From Heracleum sosnowskyi (taxonomy: Eukaryota > Streptophyta > Magnoliopsida > Apiales > Apiaceae), in assembly GCA_030848705.1 (NCBI GenBank), contig CM061243.1, positions 1,708,001 to 1,772,000 on the forward strand: a DNA stretch of 64,000 nucleotides. Reading direction: 5' to 3'. The translations under genes were made by a program, and so were the position numbers. Shown here one piece after another: positions 31,801 through 42,881 of this stretch; within the stretch, counting starts at the first letter, position 1; each line of letters opens with the position of its first letter. The notes below the pieces were generated by a model, which did not search any database, had not been told where the DNA came from, and worked only from the letters and a program-made list of their open reading frames with translations.

Positions 31801-34407
31801 ATGAGTTCACAGAAACTAAGCAGTATCAAGATTCCTGCCTTTAACAAGGAACACTACAATCTATGGAAGAAGAAGATGTTTCTGTTCATCAAAGCTTCAA
31901 ACCCCATGTATTTAGACATTTTAAAATATGGTCCTTTCATTCCAATGATTGAGATTGTTGAAACAACTATTGGTACTGAAAAGATACCCATGCATTATGA
32001 GCCTAAAGATCCTTCCAAATACACTGAGCCTGAAAAGGAGAAAGTGGCACTAGATGGAAATCTCCAACTCATTATCTGTGAATCTATGGATTTCACCATG
32101 TATGGCACTGTTTCTCATTGTAGTAGTGCAAAGAAGATGTTGGATCTCATAGAAGTGCTATGTGAAGGAACTACAGAAGTGAGAAAGAACAAGAAGCAGA
32201 TTCTGGTTTCACAGTATGAAGCTTTCATGGCTCAGCCAAAGGAGGGAATCACAGAAGTATTTGAAAGGTTTAACAAGCTGATAAATGAGCTCAAACTCTA
32301 TGACAAACACTATGAAACAGAAGAACTGAACATGAAGTTCTTGTTGACTCTACCAGATCACTTGGAGCCAAGGATCTCTTCTCTCAAGGAAAGAGATCTA
32401 ACCAAGATTGGTTTTGATGTACTGTATGGTGTTTTGAAAACATATGAACTAGAGTTGTTTCAGAAGAGGTCCATTTAAGAAAAGCAAGGTATGATGGCCA
32501 ACACTTCTTGTGCTCTTATTGCAGACAACTTAGGTCAAAGAATGGAAGCTCTAAAAGTCAATCAAGTCAAAATTGAAGAGCTGGAAGTTGAAGACACTGG
32601 TGATGAGTCTCAAGTCATCTATGATCTGCCTGAGGAAGATGATTGTTACAGCATAGAAGAACTGGATAAGATGGAAAACAAATCTTTTGCATATATGGCT
32701 AGGAGGTATCCTAATATCAGGTTCAAAAGGAAGCAGCCATTTAAGTCCAAGTTTAATCTTGGTGGTGCTGGTGGATCAAGTGGCTCAAACACCTTCAATA
32801 AAGGGAAAGGAATTGCTGGTACTGCAAAAGGAGGATACAAGACCGGGAGTGTGGATAGGTCCAAGATAAGATGCTTTAACTGCAATGAACTTGGGCACTT
32901 TACTACAGAGTGCAAGAAGCCCAAACATGTCAAAAAGGACAAAGCATACTTAGAGCTTGAAGCTAAATATGAAGCTCTACTCAAGAAATAGCAGGGTAAA
33001 GCTTTTATTGTAGAGGGAAAATGTTGGAATGATTCTGATGAAGAAGAAGAACAGGAGTATTCAAACTATGCCTTGATGGCCTTTTCTGATGATGGTGATT
33101 CTTCAAATCAGGTACCTATTCTTACTTCTCTTGATATGACTCCCTCTCAATACAATCAAACTGTTGAAGACATGAGTACTGAGATGTTTAATATTCATAC
33201 TATCATGTTGGTTGCAAATGAAGAAATTGATAGGCTAACTGCTAAAAATCTTGAGCTTACAGAAAAGAATAAGGAACTTGAATTAATGGTTGTGAACATT
33301 GATGGTTTGAAGAAGGAGGTTGAGTATCTTAAGAATAAAGTAGTTTGTGCTGAACAAATAGAAATAGCTCTTAGGGAACAAATTGCTGAAAATGAATTAA
33401 AGCTAAGAAGCTATAGAAACTCCTCTGAGCTTGTTCAAACCTATCACAAGGAACACACTGAAGACAGTAAGGTTGGAATTGGTTTTGATTATGAGAATGA
33501 CAAGGGAAGGAAGGAAGCTAAGGGCAAAGGAAAAGAATCTTTTGTAAACAAAAATGCTCCAACTATTTTGTCTGGTGTTAAAGAGCCCATCTTCAAAAAG
33601 AGTGTTGTTGAGTTTGATGAAGATTTAATGGTCATCAAACAACAATTACTTGAAGAAGATGATGCTGCTAAAGGCACTTCTTCCTCTCCAAAATCTGTAA
33701 ATCAGAAAGAAACCAAAGACAACATTGTCAAGAGTCCTAAGATTAATAAAGAAGTTGTTAAGAAAAAGAAAAGAATAGGAATGGTAAGGTAGGTGTCAAC
33801 AAGGGCAACAGTTATGCTTATGTGCCAAATGCTCCTAGGGCAATGTCAAAAATGCTTGTCTGTTAATCATTTGACTCATAAGTGTAATAAACCTGTCAGT
33901 AATGAAGTTGATAACCTGAGTAACCATTCTGGTAGCATGAATAATATCCATGATTCTTTCTGTGGTAAATCTAACTGCATGACATGCTATGTGACTGTGA
34001 TTGCTAATTGTTTATCTTTAAAGAAAAAACTTGACTCTGCACAATCATGTGAATCACACACACATATGCACACTCACAGGACAGGATCCCCAATTAAGGT
34101 TGAAAGGGTAAAGACTTCATGTGAGCCTAAGAGTGTCAACTCTAAAGCTTCAAACACAGTGAAGTCTCCTACTGTGAAGAATGATGTTTATGATAAGAGA
34201 ATCAATTACAAAACTTTTTCTAAATCTATTGTGGGGATTTCTTACTGTCACCAAAAGCGCATTCTTGTGACAACAAGCTTGAAGATCAGGATACTGTCTC
34301 AAAGGGATAATCTTTGTATTGGGGATCTATCCAGTCAAACATGTGACAGTTTGGATGTTCAAGAAACAGGCGTGTTGCAGTATCCCAACACTTCACCAGG
34401 TCTGTAA
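31801..34407 (+). pseudogene. gag of the third Sirevirus-like element, degraded
   Basis: The ATG at 31801 opens a capsid-like region (IKIPAFNKEHYNLWKKKMF, LVSQYEAFMAQPKEGI, GVLKTYELELF). TAA at 32476-32478 and TAG at 32989-32991 interrupt one continuing frame. Between them is the knuckle CFNCNELGHFTTEC, then a coiled coil (EEIDRLTAKNLELTEKNKEL, LKKEVEYLKNKV). A one-base loss near 33775 shifts the frame just before the second knuckle (CQKCLSVNHLTHKC). The layout matches the two Sirevirus gags in this window, though the sequence is distant. Nothing of protease or pol follows, so the element is truncated at about 34.4 kb. Confidence 0.8.
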
Positions 34408-34486
34408 AACTACGACTGAAGCTTGAGAGATCACATGACAAAGCTCACCAATTCAAGAGTATGACAAATCAACATCTACTGAATTG

Positions 34487-34913
34487 TGTTAGGTAAATAT
34501 AGAATGTATCTAGATTGCTTTATCTAGTATTGATAAACTTGTTTGTATGGCAATTTAGGAAAGACTCACGGGTAGACAATTTGTAAGAAGCTGCCACATG
34601 AAAATGACAACAGCTTCACAAACCCGTGATGATAGAGATAGGATTAGTTTACTTAGACTATCTCTCAATTCATTCTATGTATCACTCGAGAAATTGAAGC
34701 TCAAGAAAACTGACATTTTCTTGAGGTTGTAGCAACACTTTGCAAAATAAATAAAACATTTATTTTGTGAGAAAAACTCGTGTGTCTACTTGTGTTTGCA
34801 ATTCATAAACTGATAAATGTTAATCTTAGTTTTTGTTGTTGAAGTGTAGATTGAGATTTATCATGATTGCATTCAAACACCCTCCCCCCTTCTTCAATAG
34901 TCAAGGTTCAACA
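34487..34913 (+). repeat. LTR-like remnant (427 bp)
   Basis: It starts TGTTAGGTAAATATAG, ends AAGGTTCAACA and has a C-rich stretch (CACCCTCCCCCCTTC) near its end, as copia LTRs do. It is unlike the 18873 LTR and no target duplication is seen. It may be a solo or truncated LTR from another family. Confidence 0.4.
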
Positions 34914-36370
34914 TTTTCTATATTTTTTTACTAAAACCCCTACCTTTTTCAATTAAATATGTTACTTTTCTATTTTTTTTCTTACTAAAACCCCTCATTT
35001 TCCAAAAATATCACGTTCAAAGCCTTACTCATTTATTTTAAAACATATTTTATTACTTTTAATTATTTTAAAAAAATTACCTATTTTAACATGCCAACTT
35101 TTTTTTGACAAATATAATTAATAAAATATCGAAATATGAATAATTAAATAACAATTATTAAAACAATATGTGCATCGCGCAAGTTTTAAGCTAGTATTAT
35201 TAAAGACGAAACATTAAAAGTTTGGTCGATACGGAACTTGTGTTTTGGTACCTGTTTTTTGGTAGTTCGTGATTTTACTTAATTACCCTTACTTATCAAT
35301 AAAAAATATTATTAAATAATAATATTATTTAAATATAATCAATTACCTTTTTAAGTTATAACACAATATTTTTTCTATTTCTTCTAACAAAATCTCCTCC
35401 TTTTCCAAAAATATCATGGACAAATTACCTTTTCCAAAAGTATCACAGACAATTATCTTTTTTAAGTAAAATATTTTACCTTTTCCATTTTTCCTTACTA
35501 AAATCCCTTCTTTTCCGGATATATCACGGACAAACCCTTAATTATTTATTTTAAACCTATTTTAATTCTTTTAATTATTTAAAATAGTTTACCTATTTTA
35601 ACATAACCACTTATTTTTTTAACAAATGCAATTAATGAAATATTAAAACGTAAATAATAAAATACGAAACATTAAAGTTTGGTCAGTACGATACATGTTT
35701 TTTGGTACTTCGTGATTTTACTTAATTAACTTTACTTCTCAATAAAAAAATATTATTAAATAGTAATATTATCTATTTGTAATCAATTATTCCCTCCCTC
35801 CCACTCATTTCTTTACCGTTTTTTTACACAGCTTGACACACATTTTAAGGCTCGTATAACGTATAGATCTACAACTTATTTTTAAAACTTTCTTTTTCTA
35901 AATAAAAATTTAAACATTATATTTTTATTGGGAAGAAAAAAAAATTAAAATAATTTATCGAAATATATATTAAAAGAGACTTAAAATGTGTGCCGAACCT
36001 CATCCCTAACGTAAATAATTGAGGGGGACGGTTCTTATTAGTTTATCTACACTTTTTTCATCTGCACTTTTTTTAATCTAACGGTTCTTATTTATCTATT
36101 TCAAAATCAACGATCCTTATTAATTTGACAGTACACGAACCAAAATTTTGGATAAGATCTCGTGCAAGGCACGACTCTTTTTTTAATATCTATAATTATA
36201 TTAATTTGTATTTTTTTAATATTTTTATGTTATTAAATTTTAGACTTTATTTATCAGATTTTAGATGTTCAATTAACCATTTGTGATGTATCTTGACTTT
36301 TATAAAAAACAGATTTTAAACATTTTACGACACACACAAAACTCAAAAATAATTTTTAATATGTTACAAA
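34914..36370. repeat. Helitron-like AT-rich repeats, including a plus-strand 3' end at 35194
   Basis: No gene. On the plus strand TGTGCATCGCGCA forms a short hairpin, followed by AGTTTTAAG and CTAG|T at 35191-35195, the form of a Helitron 3' end. Text after 35205 (CATTAAAAGTTTGGTCGATAC) resembles the 5' part of the Helitron at 37407-38349. Bases 36076-36290 have a relative at 52935-53160. Confidence 0.5.
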
Positions 36371-36374
36371 AAAT

Positions 36375-37370
36375 TGTTTTAATGATAAAAGGCAATCACC
36401 TAGTTACTATTTTTATATTATTTATTATAAAATGTAATATGTTTTAATATCAAGATAATTTCTCGTGATATTTTTGGAAAAAGAGTAGATTTTGTTAAAA
36501 AATGTGTTTTAATGATAAAAGGTAATAAGCTAGTTAGTATTTTTATATTATTTATTATTAATGATAATATGTTTTAAATTAAAGGTAATTGCCCGTGATA
36601 TTTTTGAAAAAATGAGTAGATTTTGTTTTTAAAAAGTGTTTTAAAGATAAAAGACAATCAGCTAATTACTATTTTTATATTATTTTATTAGTTATTATAA
36701 AAGGTAATATGTTTAAATTTAAATGTAATTATCTGTGATATTTTTGAAAAATGAGAATATTTTATTACAAAAAGTGTTTTAATGATTAAAGACAATCAGC
36801 TAGTTACTATTTTTATATTATTTTATTATTTATTAAATAGAATAAATGACCAAAAACCGTAGATTTTGTTACAAAAAAGTGTTTTAATGATAAAAGGCAA
36901 TTACCTAGTTACTATTTTTATTTTATTTTATTATTTATTATAAAAGGTAATATGTTTTAATATCAAGATAATTTCCTGTGATATTTTTGGAAAAAGAGTA
37001 GATTTTGTTAAAAAAAGTGTTTTAATAATAAAAGGTAATAAACTAGTTAGTATTTTTATATTATTTATTATTAATGGTAATATGTTTTAAATTAAAGGTA
37101 ATTGCTCGTGATATTTTTGAAAAAAGGAGTAGATTTTGTTACAAAAAAGTGTTTTAAAGATAAAAGGCAATCAGCTAATTACTATTTTTATATTATTTTA
37201 TTAGTTATTATAAAATGTAATATGTTTTATTAAATATAATTACCCATGATATTTTTGGAAAAAGAGTAGATTTTGTTACAAAAAGTGTTTTAATGATAAA
37301 AGTCAATCAGCTAGTTACTATTTTTATATTATTTTATTATTTATTAAATAGAATAAATGATCGAAAATCG
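36375..37370. repeat. Higher-order tandem repeat: two 4-monomer blocks, about 505 bp each
   Basis: Eight monomers of roughly 105-135 bp each contain GTGTTTTAATGATAAAAG, a CTAGTTACTATTTTTAT-like word and GATATTTTTGGAAAAAGAG. Monomer subtypes follow the order A (CACCTAGTTAC), B (AAGCTAGTTAG), C (CAGCTAATTAC), D (CAGCTAGTTAC ending ATAGAATAAATGA), then A-B-C-D again from about 36880. D is shortened in both blocks. The arrangement is a small higher-order repeat like those of satellites. Confidence 0.78.
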
Positions 37371-37406
37371 AAAACCAAAAATTTCAATGTTTGAGATTTA
37401 ATAATA

Positions 37407-38349
37407 CTAGCTTAAAACCCGTACGATGCACGGATTGTTAATTGTTATTTTATTATTTTATTAATTGTAATTGTGCAAAAACTAAGTAGACATGTTAAAA
37501 TAGCTAAACACTTTTAATTAATTAAAAATATTAAAACAAATTTTAAAATAAATAAGTATGGGTTTGCCCGTTATATTTTTGAAAATGAGGGGTTTTAGTA
37601 AGAAAAAATAAAAAATGTAACATATATTTAGTTTAAAAAGGTAAATGCCCGTGATATTTTTGGAAAATGAGGTTTTAAAATTTAATAATTAAAAGTCTTT
37701 AAATACGTTTTAAAATAAATAAGTAAAGGGTTTCCTGTGATATTTTTGGAAAAAGAATGGATTTTATTGAGAAAAATAGAAAAAGTAAATTGTAAAAGGC
37801 AATTTTTCGTGATATATTTAGAAAAGGAGGGACTTCGTTAGAAAAAATATATAATGTGTTTTAGCTGAAAAGGTAATTGGTTATAAATAGGTATTTGATT
37901 ATTTATATTTTAATATTTTTAGTAATTGCATTTGTTAAGAAAAATAAGTAGACATGTTAAAATAGGTAAACTTTAAAAAAATAATTATAATATTAAAATA
38001 GGTTTAAAAATAAATAACTAAATGTTTGTCCGTGATATTTTTGGAAAAGGAGGGGTTTTAGTAAGGAAAAATAGAAAAACTAACATGTTTTAGTTAAAAA
38101 AGGTAATTGCCCGTGATATATTTGAAAAAAAATAGGGAATTTGTTAGAAAAAATAATGTATTTTAGGTGAAAAAGGTAATTGGTTATAAATAGATAATAT
38201 TATTATTTAATAATATATTTCTATAAATAAGTAAAGTTAATTAAGTAAAAACACGAAATACAGATTGACAATTAAGTAAAATCACAAGTACCGATCAACC
38301 AAATTTTTTAATGTTTAATCTATTATATAATAGTATAGTATAGTATAGA
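37407..38349 (-). mobile_element. Non-autonomous Helitron (943 bp)
   Basis: On the minus strand the element begins A|TCTATACTATACTATACT at 38349. It ends with hairpin CCGTGCATCGTACGG, then GTTTTAAG and CTAG|T at 37407. A|TC...CTAG|T ends and a subterminal hairpin 8 bases from the end are the standard Helitron signatures. There is no Rep/helicase gene; the inside is AT-rich and shares words with the neighbouring repeats. Confidence 0.75.
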
Positions 38350-38426
38350 TAGATGTATAAGAAACCATAGGTGCAAGCCAAATAGCCAAATTATATCTTT
38401 TGCTACACATAAAAGGACTAACAAAA

Positions 38427-38486
38427 CTGTTGCATGAACGCACCATTGTTCAGCTGGCCAAATTGAGGATACTTTTTGCGCAAAAC
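38427..38486 (-). pseudogene. Exon fragment of a UBP6/UBP7-type deubiquitinase
   Basis: Twenty codons read VLRKKYPQFGQLNNGAFMQQ, preceded by an acceptor-like CTTGCAG (38493-38487). From memory of the family this matches the segment before DAEECW in the catalytic domain of plant UBP6, a proteasome-associated ubiquitin hydrolase. The frame stops right after, so it is an isolated exon relic. The UBP6 first exon lies upstream on the same strand at 41513-41368. Confidence 0.65.
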
Positions 38487-38812
38487 CTGCAAGTGTAGAT
38501 AAATCCAAGTACGGTGCCAGTACACAGAAGCTGTCACAGAATCAAATTTGTACTGCTTTTTATGAAATTCGATTTTGATTATATTAATATTTTAATCTAT
38601 TTATTTTAATAGATCAGTAATTAGATCACTGGTAATGTTTATTTTCTTTTACGTAATCAAATATGTACTATTTTTATAAAATTTGATTTTGATTTTATTA
38701 AAAATATTAGAAAATATATAATGTTCGAATTAAAACAGATATAGGATATTAGTATATCAAAACTTTAATATTTGAATTAAAATATGATTACTACGTAGTC
38801 TCTCTGTTACAC

Positions 38813-38820
38813 TATATAAG
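38813..38820 (+). promoter_or_regulatory. TATA box of the DUF3615 gene
   Basis: TATATAAG lies 146 bp upstream of the ATG at 38959, with a leader free of ATG after about 38865. Confidence 0.5.
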
Positions 38821-38958
38821 CATGCACATGTACTCTATTCTCTATCCCCTGTTATAAGATCTTCTCTGTCATTCGTGCAAAAAAAACAGGAAAGCTAACG
38901 TTCATCTTTTTAGGGTTCGAATTCAAAACAAGAGGCTTGGAATTCAAGAACAAGAAAC

Positions 38959-39854
38959 ATGTTTCTGAGTAAATATCTTAGTTTGAAACGTCAGTTGCGC
39001 AAGATTGTTGAACCTTGCTCCAAGTTTGGTCCACGTTCAAGATTGGGCAAGTTTCGAAGCCGGTACGTTCTTCTTACTCCTCCTCTTCGTATACCAGTTA
39101 TCATGCTTTAATTGCTTTATGTTATGGGTTCAGTTTTTTAGAGAAAGAGTTATCATTAGTGTTTTTTTGTTTTAATCTTTAAATTCCAGTAAAAGCAAAA
39201 AGGAACGCGAAATAATAAAAAGAGGCCGTGATGCGACAAGGCGGTATGCAGTTGCAGCCTTGAAATTCTATAACGAAGACACAGTAAGTTTTCTTCTTCT
39301 GGATGTTTTTTTTGGATTTTCTTTAAATCAGTCGCTAGTTTTCTTGAATTCTTTTAATCTTTCTTTCTGTTGTCCTTTTCTAAAATTCATACAGCCTATA
39401 GAATATAAACTTGTGAAGCCTGGTTTTACTAAAACGGTGGTCCTGCCAACATGTTTTCTTTACCACATCAACTTCACTGCTAAGGATGCTAATGTTGCTG
39501 ATGCTCAAGAGGAGTTGTTTTTTGCCGAACTGACAACTCCTTGTGGGGTTACTCATGGAGCTATTTGTGTCAGGTGTTGCCAATGCATGGGGCCAAGAGG
39601 CTCATATTTAGGTTTGTATTTGACCTATAGACGTGGTCGTCTTAGGTGCATCGTTCTATTCTTACTTTCTTATTTGTTTGTTGTTTGTTTCTCAATCACA
39701 CATCCAGCACTTGTTTTTGGTAACTCAATGAATTCGTTTTACAGGAGATAAAATGAATGGCTGCTATATCTGTTGCACGTCTCAGCTTGTTCAGCATCCT
39801 TTATCTGGAGGATTCACACGTGGCGGGGATGGAATTTTCTTAACAGATCTCTAG
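38959..39854 (+). CDS. DUF3615-family protein, four exons
   Basis: My model has exons 38959-39062, 39190-39283, 39395-39611 and 39745-39854 (525 bp, 174 residues). All introns are GT-AG and all joins keep frame: GTACGT/TTCCAG, GTAAGT/ATACAG, GTTTGT/TTACAG. A basic N-terminus (LKRQLRKIVEPC, KSKKEREIIKRGRDATRR) leads to a DUF3615-like domain with VAALKFYNED, EYKLVKPG, YHINFTAKD, LFFAELTTP, VRCCQCMGP, GCYICC and HPLSGGFTRGG. DUF3615 proteins are plant-specific and of unknown function; the Cys pairs and His suggest metal binding, an inference. No signal peptide. It lies alone among mobile DNA, with UBP6 exon relics on either side. Expression is not shown. Confidence 0.75.
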
Positions 39855-40428
39855 ACAAAAAGGTTTCTATTTTGTGCTTAATTATTGTAGCCCTCCCATG
39901 GCCTAAAACATTGCAAAGAAGAGACACGGCTCTTGAACTTGTTAGCAATTGTTGAGTTTTAATTAGCAATTGCTAGAAGATTATAACAATTCTAGTATGT
40001 TAAAATTGGTGATGTAGCAGCTATGTTTCTCTTTGCTTGTATTTTGTTTTTGTATTTCTGATGCTTTATCCCCTTGAATTTATAAATAATTCTCAATGGT
40101 GAAGAAATTTATTCTAGTTGGTCTTGGACTCTTTTAATCTATTTAGAAGCAACTGGCACCAAGTGTTTGCGTAGTTACAGAAATCTTGTTGGTTAAGTCG
40201 CTGCTTGTTTGTATAAGCTCTCTGTTTGTCTCCTTTTTCCTCGTAACACCAATGCGTCCCTGTCTGACCGTCAGCATTTGAACGCTACTTGCCTAACATA
40301 TTGTTGCGACAACTTAACCTCTGTAGTCTCGAAGAAAAAATAATAAACAGAGGGGAATAGAAACTTCCAAACACAAGATCAGAGCCCACATAGATCCGAG
40401 AACAGGAAAGAATGTCAAAAGAACTTAC
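39855..40428. other. Downstream region of the DUF3615 gene and intron of a captured fragment
   Basis: No further gene. The first part is probably 3' untranslated sequence (T-rich, AATAATTC). Bases 40330-40428 on the minus strand are the start of an intron that follows the nucleoredoxin-like exon. Confidence 0.4.
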
Positions 40429-40657
40429 CTGGGTCCCATCTTGTTGTATGAAAGAAGCATTTTGGATCCCAGAACCTATTCAGATCCAGCTTCTGTATAA
40501 ATTTGGCTTCTAACAGAGCAACTCTTCGGCAGGTGAAGGAATATGCTGAAATACCAAATTCCTTCAAGATGTCAGCGCCACACGGCTCAAACAATTTTTC
40601 TTGCGGTCCAACAATCAGAACACTAGGATCTGACCATGGGCCTTCATCAGGAAATTT
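40429..40657 (-). pseudogene. Nucleoredoxin-like exon fragment
   Basis: A 76-codon open stretch reads KFPDEGPWSDPSVLIVGPQ, then GADILKEFGISAYSFT and LLEAKFIQKLDLNRFWDP, ending at a splice donor (GTAAGTTC, 40428-40421). The pattern LVIxGP...G..AYPFT..R...LEA is what I know from the C-terminal side of thioredoxin-fold domains in plant nucleoredoxins. No CxxC active site is included. Only one exon is present and the upstream sequence belongs to another family, so it is a captured or relic piece. Confidence 0.45.
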
Positions 40658-41089
40658 AAAGATCCTCTGCTACGTCAAACACTTTGGTCATTAAATGGGA
40701 GTGCGAACAATATATAGCCTTGCTCACAGTGATTTCAACTTTAAACTTAGCATAACCTCTCATGACAATATTTTCTGGAGTTTCTTTAGGAATGAAGAGG
40801 ACTTGCCCACAGGTTTTTGCCAATCTTTGTAGATTCTTCTCGGTTATCATCTTGATCGGAATATCGGGTAGCTCTAATCCATAGCTGAACCTTATGTAAA
40901 ACTTCCATCGAATCGCCTGGGACATCCATAATAGCACCCATTACCAGTATTCCATTGTTGAGGAACCATGGTGCTTTTTCTGTAATCTACTTCATCTGAT
41001 TCTTTTCCTTGAAAGAGAAAACGAGGACGAAAGAATCTTTTAACCTCTCTTTTGATCTTCACCATCCCTGCATTAGACTCAAAATTCAA
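40656..41089 (-). pseudogene. DUF4283-domain fragment, frameshifted
   Basis: Overlapping frames on the minus strand carry KAPWFLNNGILVMGAIMDVP, then IPIKMITEKNLQRLAKTCGQ and RGYAKFKVEITVSKAI. These match the usual course of DUF4283, a domain found in plant LINE ORF1-like and related zinc-knuckle proteins. At least two frameshifts break it. It abuts the nucleoredoxin-like fragment without a recognisable boundary. Confidence 0.5.
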
Positions 41090-41367
41090 AATTTATTCGA
41101 TATAATATTAAACAATTGCATTTTTTATATTTATTCAAAATTTTCGTCAATGATCAAGACGACACGGAAAATTCAAAAAATAAACCTTATGTTAGAAATA
41201 TTATTTAAAAACATATTTCGTAAAATGTTTCACTCATAACTTCGACCAATCTGCATCATACTACATTGTCAAAGAGAAAACCAAAATGTTAACAAGCGCG
41301 CTTAAATAAGTCAAACTTGCATAGCTATCTATCAGAACCTAAAACGCAGAATCTACATATCAATCAC

Positions 41368-41513
41368 CTTTAACAAACCACCTTTCACCATAATCTTCTG
41401 TCTTTCAGGTGGTACTCCTGTCAGGTGATACAACTGAGCTTTGAAAACATGCGGTGGATGGGTAGTGTCAATTTCCACACCTGAAAAGAGCTCCTTTTCC
41501 ATTTTACACTCAC
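41368..41513 (-). pseudogene. UBP6 first-exon fragment (ubiquitin-like domain)
   Basis: The minus strand reads VSVKWK, then after a one-base loss ELFSGVEIDTTHPPHVFKAQ, LYHLTGVPPERQKIMVKGG and LLK, followed by GTGATT as donor. This is the N-terminal ubiquitin-like domain of plant UBP6/UBP7, which binds the proteasome. The missing A in a short A run (near 41497) destroys the frame. It is colinear, in the right order and on the same strand, with the UBP6 exon at 38486-38427. Confidence 0.75.
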
Positions 41514-41755
41514 CGCAAAGATAGACGAAATTATTATGTCAATTAAACACAATAGAGCATTAAATAATATTATGCTGCCAACTGCATAAAAAGCGTACCA
41601 TTCAAAATTGTTGTAACAAATTCTATTAACTATTTCAATTTTCAACTCTCAAATGCTCACCAAATTGCCAAGTTACAATCAATGGGATGGATCGTGACAT
41701 ATAAGCATACAAGCGTACAATCAATGGGATGGTATTCTAATAACTATATATGTTG

Positions 41756-41944
41756 TCAACACTTCTTTGTACTAATGCCAAGTGTTTGGATATCTTTTCC
41801 ACAGCGACAAGTTAAGACACCCTGAAAACCTTCTAGATCCTTAAGCACCACTCCAACTCTGTTGTAAGATGAGGTCAATGCATTTTCATTTTCTCGTCTT
41901 CTTTCCTCACTCCTTTTACCCTTCCTTGAAGAAGTCGTAAACAA
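41756..41944 (-). other. Unrecognised coding-like stretch
   Basis: About 60 open codons with a charged start (KGKRSEERRRENENALTSS) and VLKDLEGFQGVLTCRCGKDI. I cannot assign a family. It lies between UBP6 and PP2A-B relics, so it may be another exon fragment. Confidence 0.25.
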
Positions 41945-41966
41945 ATAGCTAAATATGTAATGACAG

Positions 41967-42102
41967 GGTCTGAAAGTCCAGGAATTGATGCTAAGGGTAA
42001 TTCATATGATTTCACAACCAAGTTGCTCCATCTGGCATGGCATCCTAGTGAAAACTCAGTTGCATGTCTGCTGCAAACAGTTTGTATATGTATTCTGCAT
42101 AG
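41967..42102 (+). pseudogene. Last-exon fragment of a PP2A B55 regulatory subunit
   Basis: After an acceptor (GACAG, ending 41966) the plus strand reads SESPGIDAKGNSYDFTTKLL and HLAWHPSENSVAC. This is the C-terminal end of the plant 55-kDa B subunit of protein phosphatase 2A, a WD40 protein. One base is missing after the TGT codon near 42067, shifting the terminal SLYMY-like segment out of frame. No upstream PP2A exon is present. Confidence 0.8.
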
Positions 42103-42359
42103 ATATGGGTCCGACTAAAATGTATTCCCTTGGTTTTGGGTCTCTGATGATGAGTTTTTCCCAGCCATTTTGTTGATTTTCTTTTCACGCTATGACGCTA
42201 TCCTGGATCCAGGAAACCACTTGACAACAATATCTATCCTTTGCGCCATTCTACAATTCCTGTTTGCGCCATTCAATTTCTATTAAATATTAGATTCTCT
42301 TCTTCTTCTTCTCTACACCTGACATAAATGGCAAATGTGGTACAACATTCGGAATAAGA
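42103..42359. other. Spacer; former 3' sequence of the PP2A fragment and start of the duplicated segment
   Basis: No gene. From about 42267 (TTCAATTTCTATTAAATA) the sequence is repeated at 46396 onwards. It includes a short (TTC)4 tract near 42301 that is expanded in the other copy. Confidence 0.5.
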
Positions 42360-42610
42360 CTTCCCTCGAACACCCTTTCAAGCTAGCATCAGCAAGTATC
42401 TTAGCATCGCAGTCGGTATCAAATACACACTTCTTGAAGTTCAAGTTTTTTGTCCATCATAATTCATAGCGCTTCCTTTCAAGCTGTTTGCTTTTGCTTC
42501 TTTGGACCACCACCCCTTGTTTGCTTTTGCTTCTTTGGACCACCACCCCTTCATCACGTATAAGACAACCAATCCTAATGCAATTTATATCTTCGAAAAT
42601 AGCCACTACA
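42360..42610 (-). pseudogene. RNase H-like (LINE/RVT_3 type) fragment, copy A
   Basis: The minus strand reads VVAIFEDINCIRIGCLIRDE, then VVVQRSKSKQ twice (34-bp tandem duplication, 42481-42550) and NLNFKKCVFDTDCDAKILAD. The order resembles the RNase H domain found at the end of plant LINE-type reverse transcriptases. Stops and truncation show decay. The same piece is at 46640-46845 with one VVVQRSKSKQ unit. Confidence 0.45.
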
Positions 42611-42637
42611 AACTGAAGCTCCGAAACTAAAACTCTG

Positions 42638-42881
42638 AAAACCGGGTAACGCCTGTACGTTACTATCATCCAAAGTCATAACTCTGAGGTTACACAATGA
42701 ACCTGGACAACATTTTAAATAAAATCTCTCAATTTCAATCCCATAAAAACTAATCAACGGCCTTTAAAAAAAATCACAAAACAACTCTCCATGCTAGGAA
42801 TTTTAAGAACTCGACAATTTATCTTTTGTTAAAAAAACAAAAAATAAATCTTATTTAAAAATAATTCACAAAAATCCAACA
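42638..42881 (-). repeat. 3' LTR of copia copy A
   Basis: 244 bp, TGTTGGATTTTTG to CCCGGTTTT on the minus strand. Near-identical sequences are at 46005-46248 and 46872-47115, all ending at the same boundary. Confidence 0.75.

Larger units (their letters stand above)
18873..34407 (+). mobile_element. Third Sirevirus-like copia element (5' LTR and gag only), split by Sirevirus copy 2
   Basis: A plus-strand LTR starts TGTTAGGC at 18873. It is interrupted at 18969 by Sirevirus copy 2, resumes at 30614 and ends TCTAACA at 31751, before a Met-tRNA primer site. A degraded gag follows to about 34407. Protease and the rest of pol are missing, and no matching 3' LTR is recognised. Gag motifs place it in the Sirevirus lineage. 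Confidence 0.75.

Noticed and set aside
34487..34913. 3' LTR of the third copia element
   Set aside because: Sequence does not match that element's 5' LTR (18873 onwards), so it was listed only as an LTR-like remnant.
36375..37370. CRISPR-like or centromeric satellite interpretation of the tandem repeats
   Set aside because: Monomers are contiguous and AT-rich without spacers, and the array is only about 1 kb within Helitron-like DNA.
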